Below the pieces are notes generated by a model that saw only the letters and a program-made list of their open reading frames with translations, was not told where the DNA came from and searched no databases. Made by a program: the position numbers and the translations under genes. This document shows, in pieces, positions 55,301 through 64,000 of a stretch of DNA of 64,000 nucleotides. Origin of the DNA: Scylla paramamosain (lineage: Eukaryota; Arthropoda; Malacostraca; Decapoda; Portunidae); contig NC_087163.1 of NCBI RefSeq assembly GCF_035594125.1, positions 10,989,501-11,053,500 on the forward strand. Reading direction: 5' to 3'. How positions within the stretch are numbered: position 1 is the first letter of the stretch; every line of letters starts with the position of its first letter.

Positions 55301-56249
55301 GTAGCGTATTCTCAAGATGGCAATGCCCTCCACGACAACCCTCCGGCCCCTCACTACCTCCCTCCAGGAGGGTTCTCACCCATCACATGCTCACATTTAA
55401 ATGTCCTCTAATTTTTAAACTAAGCTGCTAAAAAGATATGTCCATAGAATATTTTTGACTTAAAATGATGTGATCTTTCAATTATTTTGAGAATATCTAA
55501 CATTCCTCATGGGACACTCTGTATACCAGTTGCAAATTTTGTCTAACATTATGATTGAGAAACTCGCAGGTCTCCACAATATAACATAATGTCATCTATT
55601 AGTTGTTGATATGTGAAAATTCTTGGCAATTGTAAGATTGCAGAGGGAAATTGAATGCATGATTAAAAAAAGTATGGTTCTTTGTATAGCCTTACTCCTT
55701 ATGCAACTTTCATGTATGCAAGGTATGCTACTTAGGCACATATTGCCTATGTGTTAATTGGTGACACATAATATCCAAAATGCTTAACAAAGATTATCCT
55801 TGTATATATACATATTTTATTTTATTTTATTTTGTAGTACTCAGCTTCCCTGAGAATAGTAAGTGGCCTCTGCAATGGCAGCAGTGGAAAAATATTGGTT
55901 CCCACTAATTTCAGGGGTAGTCCATGACATTTGTGTTATAAGATTTTTTTTTATATATGTGGTATTATTGTGTTGTATTATCATGTATTCTATTATTATT
56001 ATTATTATTATTACTATTACTATTTGTATATAATTAGTAAAATTACTATTTACCATTCCTATTCATTGTAGAATGTTTAATGCAAAAATTGTCTGCTCAT
56101 AAAATTTGAATACTTCCTTTTTCACACATAGTGTGGCCAAACTTTCAGTTGTCCTTTTCTTTTTCTATTTCTTTTCTTATTTCAGATTTTCACATGCCAG
56201 ACCTCTTTGAAACATTTTTGCTGACATTAATATTGTAGCTGATACCAAT
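55301..56249. other. Intergenic, no gene seen
   Basis: AT-rich sequence with a (TTTTA)n run near 55815 and an (ATT)n run near 55990. On the reverse strand, acagagtgtcccatgagg near 55515 resembles the end motif of some arthropod repeats, but this is not enough for a call. Confidence 0.45.
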
Positions 56250-59036
<2,787 letters not shown>

Positions 59037-61478
59037 TAGAGGAGGCATAGACACCTGCCGAAACGATAATTACTCCCAGTGAGGTCTGAAGCACTGTTCA
59101 GGGGGTGCTGTGAACTTATCATTAAACCCAGCTGTGACCTCACTGAACGTTTCCCTTTGTGTCTCACAACACAAGGGGGCAGTCACAGCCTGCCCTATAA
59201 AGACAACTCTCTTCCTCCACACAAAATTACAAGCACCTAATAACACACACACCCTTCACTCAAAAATTTTAAAATCATCATGGCGACTCCTACACCAGCC
59301 TCGGAGTCCCCATCTGGGGAGGGGACCATAAATGTCCCCAGGTCGGACTGCCTTTCTGTCGACGACCCTAAGTGTCTTAACACCCCCCTCAACTTTTTCT
59401 TCATTAACTTCTGCAACATTCGCGGTCTAAGATCTAATTTTCAATCTGTAGAACACCACCTCTCCTCTTCTAAACCTCATCTTTTCCTCATTGAAACTCA
59501 GGTGTCTGAGGCAACTGACAGTAGCCCCATTTCTGTTCCCTCCTACTTTCTCTATTCTCATTTTCGATCCAAAGCTGGATGCTGCGCAATGACTTAACCT
59601 GCTGTCGTGCCCACGCTCTTGAATCTTCCGAGTTTTCCATCATCTGGCTACGACTACAGAGTCACTCTCAAACTAAATTTATCTGTGCTGTATACCTCTC
59701 ACCTAACTCCTCTGACTATAAGAAATTCTTTGACTATTTAACTTCCAAAATGGAGCACATTCTGATCCTCTTCCCTTTTGCAGAGATCTCCATTCTTGGA
59801 GACTTCAATGTTCACCACCAGCTTTGGCTTTCCTTTCCCTTCACTGACCATCCTGGTGAACTAGCCTACAACTTTGCTATCCTCCACGACCTAGAGCAAT
59901 TGGTGCAACACCCTACTCGTATTCCTGACCGTCTCGGAGATACGCCCAACATTCTTGACCTTTTCCTAACCTCTAATCCTTCTGCTTATGCTGTCACCCT
60001 TTCTTCTCCATTGGGCTCCTCCGATCACAATCTCATACCTGTATCTTGTTCTATTGCTCCAATTCCTCCTCAGCATCCCCTTAAGCGAAGGTGGCTCTGG
60101 CGCTTTGCCTCTGCTAGTTGGGGGAACCCGAGGAAGTATTTTGCTGATTTTCCTTGGAATGACTACTGCTTCCGTGTCAGCGACCCGTCTTTGTGTGCTG
60201 AGTGCATAACAGAGGTGATAGAGTCTGGCATGGAGGCGCACATTCCTCACTCTTTTTCTCGTCCTAAACCTTCTAAACCTTGGTTTAACACAGCTTGTCC
60301 TCGTGCTATACATGATAGAGAGGTGGCCCACAAAAGGTACTTAAGCCTTCCATCACCAGAATCTCATGCACTTTATATTTCTGCCCGGAACCATGCCAAG
60401 TCTGTTCTCCAACTAGCTAAAAACTCCTTCATTAGCAGAAAGTGTCAAAAACCTTTCAAGATCTAACTCCCCTCGAGACTTCTGGCATCTAGCCAAAAAT
60501 ATCTCCAATAACTTTGCTTCTTTTTCTTTCCCTCCTCTATTTCAACCAGATGGCACCACTGCTATCACATCTATTTCTAAAGCTGAACTCTTCGCTCAAA
60601 CTTTTGCTAAAAACTCTCTACCTTGGACGATTCTGGGCTTGTTCCTCTCTCTCCTCCACCCTCTGACTACTTCATGCCACCTATTGAAATTCTTCGCAAT
60701 GATGTTTTCCATGCCTTCGCTGGCCTAAACCCTCGGAAGACTTATGGACCTGATGGTGTCCCTCCTATTGTTCTCCGAAACTGTGCCTCCGTGCTTGCAC
60801 CTTGCCCAGTCAAACTCTTTCAGCTCTGTCTGTCAACATCTACCTTTCCTTCTTGCTGGAAGTTTGCCTACATTCAACCTGTTCCTAAAAAGGGTGATCG
60901 TTCTAATCCCTAAAACTACCGTCCTATTGCTTTAATTTCCTGCCTATCTAAAGTTTTTGAATCAATCCTCAACAGGAAGATTCTTAAACATCTATCACTT
61001 CACAACTTTCTATCTGATTGCCAGTATGGGTTCTGTCAAGGCCGCTCTACTGGTGATCTTCTGGCTTTCCTTACTGAGTCTTGGTCATTCTCTTTTAGAG
61101 ATTTTGGTGAAACTTTTGCTGTTGCCTTGGACATATCAAAAGCTTTTGATAGAGTCTGGCACAAAGCTTTGATTTCCAAACTATCCTCCTACGGCTTCTA
61201 TCCTCTCTGTAACTTCATCTCAAGTTTTCTTTCTGACTGTTCTATTGCTGCTGTGGTAGACGGTCTCTGCTCTTCTCCTAAATCTATTAACAGTGGTGTT
61301 CCTCAGGGTTCTGTCCTGTCACCCACCCTCTTCTTAATGATCTTCTAAACCAGACTTCTTGTCCTATCCACTCCTATGCTGATGATACCACCCTGTACTT
61401 ATCCACGTCTTTTCATAGACGTCCAACCCTTCAGGAGGTAAACATTTCATGCAGGGAAGCCACAGAACGCTTGACTTG
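59037..61478 (+). mobile_element. LINE-alpha copy 7: 5' end present, 3' truncated
   Basis: It has the longest 5' UTR seen here (from ggaggcatagacacctgccg at about 59040). ORF2 starts at ATG 59280. Coding proceeds through endonuclease and RT with lesions: a deletion and frameshift at about 59582, a shift at about 60460 and at 60620, a TAA at about 60911 (NPSNYRP became NP*), and a 10-bp loss at about 61337 before motif C (HSYADDTTLYL). Similarity stops abruptly at about 61478 in the RERLT block. There is no 3' UTR or poly-A. Confidence 0.92.
59280..61478 (+). pseudogene. LINE-alpha ORF2, copy 7
   Basis: The endonuclease part is largely open from 59579 to 60466 ([51 protein letters not shown]). 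RT motif A reads VALDISKAFDRVWH, motif B SGVPQGSVLSP. Compared with copy 1, its motif A and the 5485-5500-equivalent region are intact, which lets the two copies locate each other's lesions. Confidence 0.88.
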
Positions 61479-61645
61479 GTCCAAATATCTGGAACTCCAT
61501 TCCTGAGCGATTAAAAGCATTGCCATCACAAAAAAAAATACAAAATATATAATTTCTTCTTATTAAACTCGTCTTTCTTATCTTCTGCTTTCTTTATTGA
61601 AACTTTATTGAAATTTATTAATTGTTGGTGTTTGTTACATTTGAT
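61479..61645 (+). pseudogene. LINE C-terminus, probably the end of LINE-epsilon
   Basis: Reads GPNIWNSIPERLKALPSQKK, the usual WN-x-x-P closing block of CR1/Jockey-type polymerases. LINE-alpha ends differently (KLWNSLPASVFPPSYDLNSF). It is most simply the 3' end of LINE-epsilon, displaced by copy 7. A-run and T-runs follow. Confidence 0.5.
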
Positions 61646-61697
61646 AAATACATTTTTTTTCTCGTCATCTGGGTTTTTTTTTTTTTTATGTACATAT

Positions 61698-62512
61698 TGT
61701 TGCGACAGAGGGTGACACTGGTAGCGCTGTGCCGCCAGATAGTGAAGACAGGCGTTGGCAATGATGCATGAGCTGCTAGCAGAAGCAGCTTGGAGAGAAC
61801 AGAAGTGGCATGGAAGGTAATTGGTCGGGAGAGCAGCAGTGTGCTGGCCAATCATGGAGGGACCGACATTATATAAGGAGCTATGGTGGCCTCCAAAAGA
61901 GAGAGAGAGAGAGAGAGAGAAAGCCCCTTTCCCATCTACGCCACACTGCAGCACCAGACAGAAGTGAAGCCAAGAGAACGAGAGAGGGTTCCCGCTTCCC
62001 ATCTACACCACACTGCGATGCCAGATATAAGTGAAGCCAAGAGAAAAAAGAGGGAGCGCCCGTTTCCCGTCTATGCCACACTGTTCCCATCTATGCCACA
62101 CTGCTACGCCAGAGAGAAGTGAAGTCAAGAGAAAGAGAGAGAGCGCCCATCTGCCTATGCAACACCTGTGCCCATAGTCTGCAGCCACAACATGAGTGTG
62201 GCCTGGGCATGGTGTGAGGATTGTGTGCCCTGGTAGACTAATACAGTGAGTACTTGACACTGAGGTGTGTGTATGATACCTGCGTTGTTTGTTACAGCGT
62301 GGATCACCGGAGGAGACAGCTATGCGACGTTGTTGGCGAGCTGACTCCATAGTGTGTTATGCAGTGCCGCTATTATATGAGGTGGGATGCGCTACCCAGT
62401 GATATAGACGCTTTGCTGAGTGAGACTTACTAGTACTGTAGCGTGTTAGTGTGCCTCGTGTCCTGTGGTACTGCTCTATGCAGGCAATAAAGACAGAAGT
62501 GCTAGTGAGACT
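61698..62512 (+). repeat. Probable solo LTR with internal tandem repeats
   Basis: Begins tgttgcgacagaggg. It contains attatataagg (TATA-like, about 61870), three tandem units of ~60-75 bp at 61918-62130 (cccatctacgccacactg, then ccagacagaagtgaagccaa), and gcaataaagacag (polyadenylation-like) at about 62486. No internal coding or second LTR is present. The call rests on promoter and poly-A layout; boundaries are approximate. Confidence 0.5.
61918..62130 (+). repeat. Minisatellite, three ~60-75-bp units
   Basis: Units share ttccc(a/g)tctacgccacactg, a gccagaNANaagtgaag core and a (c/a)aagagaa end. A partial unit (ttcccatctatgccacactg) is duplicated near 62084. Confidence 0.85.
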
Positions 62513-63068
62513 GTTTTGTTGCCCTTCCCTTCGGTTTAGTTGCTTTCTTGTTTTTTTTTTTTTTTCACTTTTACTTGTCCGTTTATTCATTTATTGTTTT
62601 GCTTTCTTGAATATGTAAAAGGGTATTATCTTGTTATCTTATTATCTTGTAATACTGGTGATGGCAGTAACAACAGCAGCAGCAGCAGGATACTCTGTCT
62701 CATGTAAACTATGGTCTGACCATGTTGAATTGAGCGTTTAGGCCTTGTCCTTTTCCGGTGTCATATTGGATAAGCACTCCCCCAAAATAAGTACTCCCAA
62801 GTACAAATTCATTATGGTAAAGGTAATTCCCCAGTCATTATTCCATATGGCAAATGTACTCTCTCCTGTGAAATAAGTACTCCCACACTTAGGAAGGATG
62901 AGGAGATAATGAGATATAGAAACGAATTTCGTAAATTCACTTCCAATTCGACTATCCTTTGTGGACTTAAACGTGCTCGTCTACGCATTTGAAACTGAGA
63001 TCGCGGAACGAAACCGACCGAGCCACACACTTTACAGTTTGCTGCCAGTGTCCTGAGTGTTGCTGACA
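62513..63068 (+). other. Upstream region of the integrase-like gene
   Basis: It contains a T-run at 62550-62566, a (CAG)n run near 62672, and two exact aagtactccca plus one aagcactccccc near 62774-62890. No coding sequence was recognised. It may hold the promoter of the gene that starts at 63069; no clear TATA box was seen. Confidence 0.4.
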
Positions 63069-63280
63069 ATGCCGCACGTGCCATTTGACTTCATATATCA
63101 GTATCTTCTGAAGGGTGTGTGGCCCCCTACTCTATGTACCAAAGGGAAAAAAGCCAACTTCCGCAAGGCATGTAGATCCTTTGCTATTAAGGGTGAAGAA
63201 CTATTCTACAAGAAGGTGAAAAATGACGAGACTGTAGAGAAAGTGGAGGTAAGATAAGCAGACATGTTTCATCATTAAAG

Positions 63281-63344
<64 letters not shown>

Positions 63345-64000
63345 CATCATTAAAGCATTAAGTTCATGTAAGAGCTTCGGGCTCATTGAAGTAAAATCTC
63401 ATACCTATTTATGAAATTAAATGTATTCTTGGTATTGTAACAAGGCCAATACACAATCAATCCATCATTAACCCTTCCAGACAGTCACGTTCCACTTTCC
63501 ATTGGCTGTGCAGGAGTCTTAGTGATTCATTGATAAAAACACCAGGGTTTACTACAAAGAAATGAAAGATACTGCCTTACACACTCATTTTTTTCTTGCA
63601 CTTTCAATTCCCTCCTTCCATTCCTCCAACCATCCCTCCATCCGTCCCTTACTCCCGTCCTGTCTTCTTTCCACACCCTTCATCCTTCTCTCCTTCCCTT
63701 CCTCCCTCCCTCTAATTCTTCATCCATCCCTTTCTAATATATTTCTCCCCCCCCCCCCCGGCTGCTGGTACGTGTCCTCTCAACAAAGACTGAACAACAA
63801 CGAGCAATTCGATGTGCACATGAAGGCCTTGGTACCAGTATTGAAAGTAAAAGTATGAGTGGACATCGGGGAATAATGGCAATGACAAATGTTCTAAACA
63901 GAAAATTTTATTGGTGTACAATGGATGCTGATATCAAAGAATATTGCAAGCAATGTCAGATGTGTCAGAAAGTCAATCCCAAGTGGAGGCAAGAGAAACC
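63069..64000 (+). CDS. Integrase-like protein (GIN/KRBA2-type), two exons, runs off the window
   Basis: Exon 1 is 63069-63249, from the ATG in ctgacaATGccg. It reads MPHVPFDFIYQYLLKGVWPP then KKANFRKACRSFAIKGEELF and YKKVKNDETVEKVE, followed by a consensus donor gag/GTAAGA. Exon 2 would start at about 63789 (aacaaag/actgaa), in phase. It reads AIRCAHEGLGTSIESKSMSG, HRGIMAMTNVLNRKFYW and DIKEYCKQCQMCQKVNPKWR, open to the edge. The H-H-C-C residues form the integrase H2C2 zinc-binding domain. The N-terminal layout resembles the vertebrate GIN1/KRBA2 group and its many invertebrate relatives, which derive from gypsy or Ginger integrases. Unlike other integrases here, no lesion is visible. Whether it is a host gene or an element cannot be decided without the remainder. 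Confidence 0.65.
63284..63340. repeat. (TC)n microsatellite in the putative intron, with flanking repeat
   Basis: About 57 bp of TC. The sequence gtttcatcattaaagcatt occurs on both sides (63265-63283 and 63341-63359), so the tract sits between two copies of a 19-bp direct repeat. Confidence 0.93.

Noticed and set aside
55481..55560. End motif of a known arthropod repeat (gagtgtcccatgagg)
   Set aside because: The match is short and from memory, and no second copy in this window supports it.

Overview
This window looks like a gene-poor, repeat-dense piece of an arthropod nuclear genome, most likely a decapod crustacean and probably a crab. That is an inference. It rests on very long (TA)n, (TC)n, (CA)n and (TAG)n microsatellites, seven copies of one Jockey-type LINE of a kind I associate with crab genomes, and a dense mix of LINE, Ty3/gypsy and mariner sequences. 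I see no tRNA, rRNA, operon or prokaryotic signal. Nearly all recognisable coding sequence is transposon-derived and mostly broken. The one candidate that may be more than a dead element is an open two-exon integrase-like gene running off the right edge.

Layout. 0-4.8 kb: an inverted repeat, a small reverse-transcriptase (RT) scrap, an apparently intact mariner element with perfect terminal repeats sitting in a (TA)n tract, one copy of dispersed repeat E, and a decayed Jockey C-terminus. 4.8-9 kb: a nearly full-length copy of the common LINE (LINE-alpha, copy 1) joined tail-to-tail to an inverted 5' fragment of the same family (copy 2). 9.8-11.8 kb: a decayed reverse-strand protein family common in arthropods, then a 1.34 kb foldback-like element. 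12.3-15.6 kb: a LINE-alpha fragment split by a GC-rich reverse-strand Jockey element (LINE-beta) that lies between two (TC)n blocks. 16-18.2 kb: a (TAG)n array with about twenty embedded copies of a pyrimidine-rich motif, then repeat E. 18.3-23.4 kb: LINE-alpha copy 4, another repeat E, long (TA)n tracts and repeat F copy A.

23.4-32.2 kb, reverse strand: two Ty3/gypsy elements joined end to end. Gypsy-B is interrupted by LINE-alpha copy 5 with a 6-bp duplication. Gypsy-A is CsRn1-like, with a tRNA-Trp-type primer-binding site. 32.2-35.9 kb: a transposon-type SGNH-hydrolase reading frame split by repeat F copy B, followed by the oppositely oriented copy C. 36-43 kb: Jockey-type ORF1/ORF2 remains (LINE-gamma), an LTR fragment carrying its own insertions, and LINE-alpha copy 6.

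43.2-55.3 kb, forward strand: Gypsy-C, whose pol order is protease, integrase, RT, RNase H. This is the Gmr1-type arrangement rather than the usual Ty3/gypsy order. It is interrupted by a complete non-autonomous LTR element (5-bp duplication, three internal minisatellites) and by a reverse-strand LINE (LINE-delta). 56.2-61.6 kb: a CR1-like LINE (LINE-epsilon) interrupted by LINE-alpha copy 7. 61.7-62.5 kb: a probable solo LTR. 63.07 kb to the end: the integrase-like gene.

The main biological content is a record of nested insertion, with several junctions that fix the order of events. Microsatellites sit at the edges of many insertions. All family names come from motifs read by eye, without database searches.
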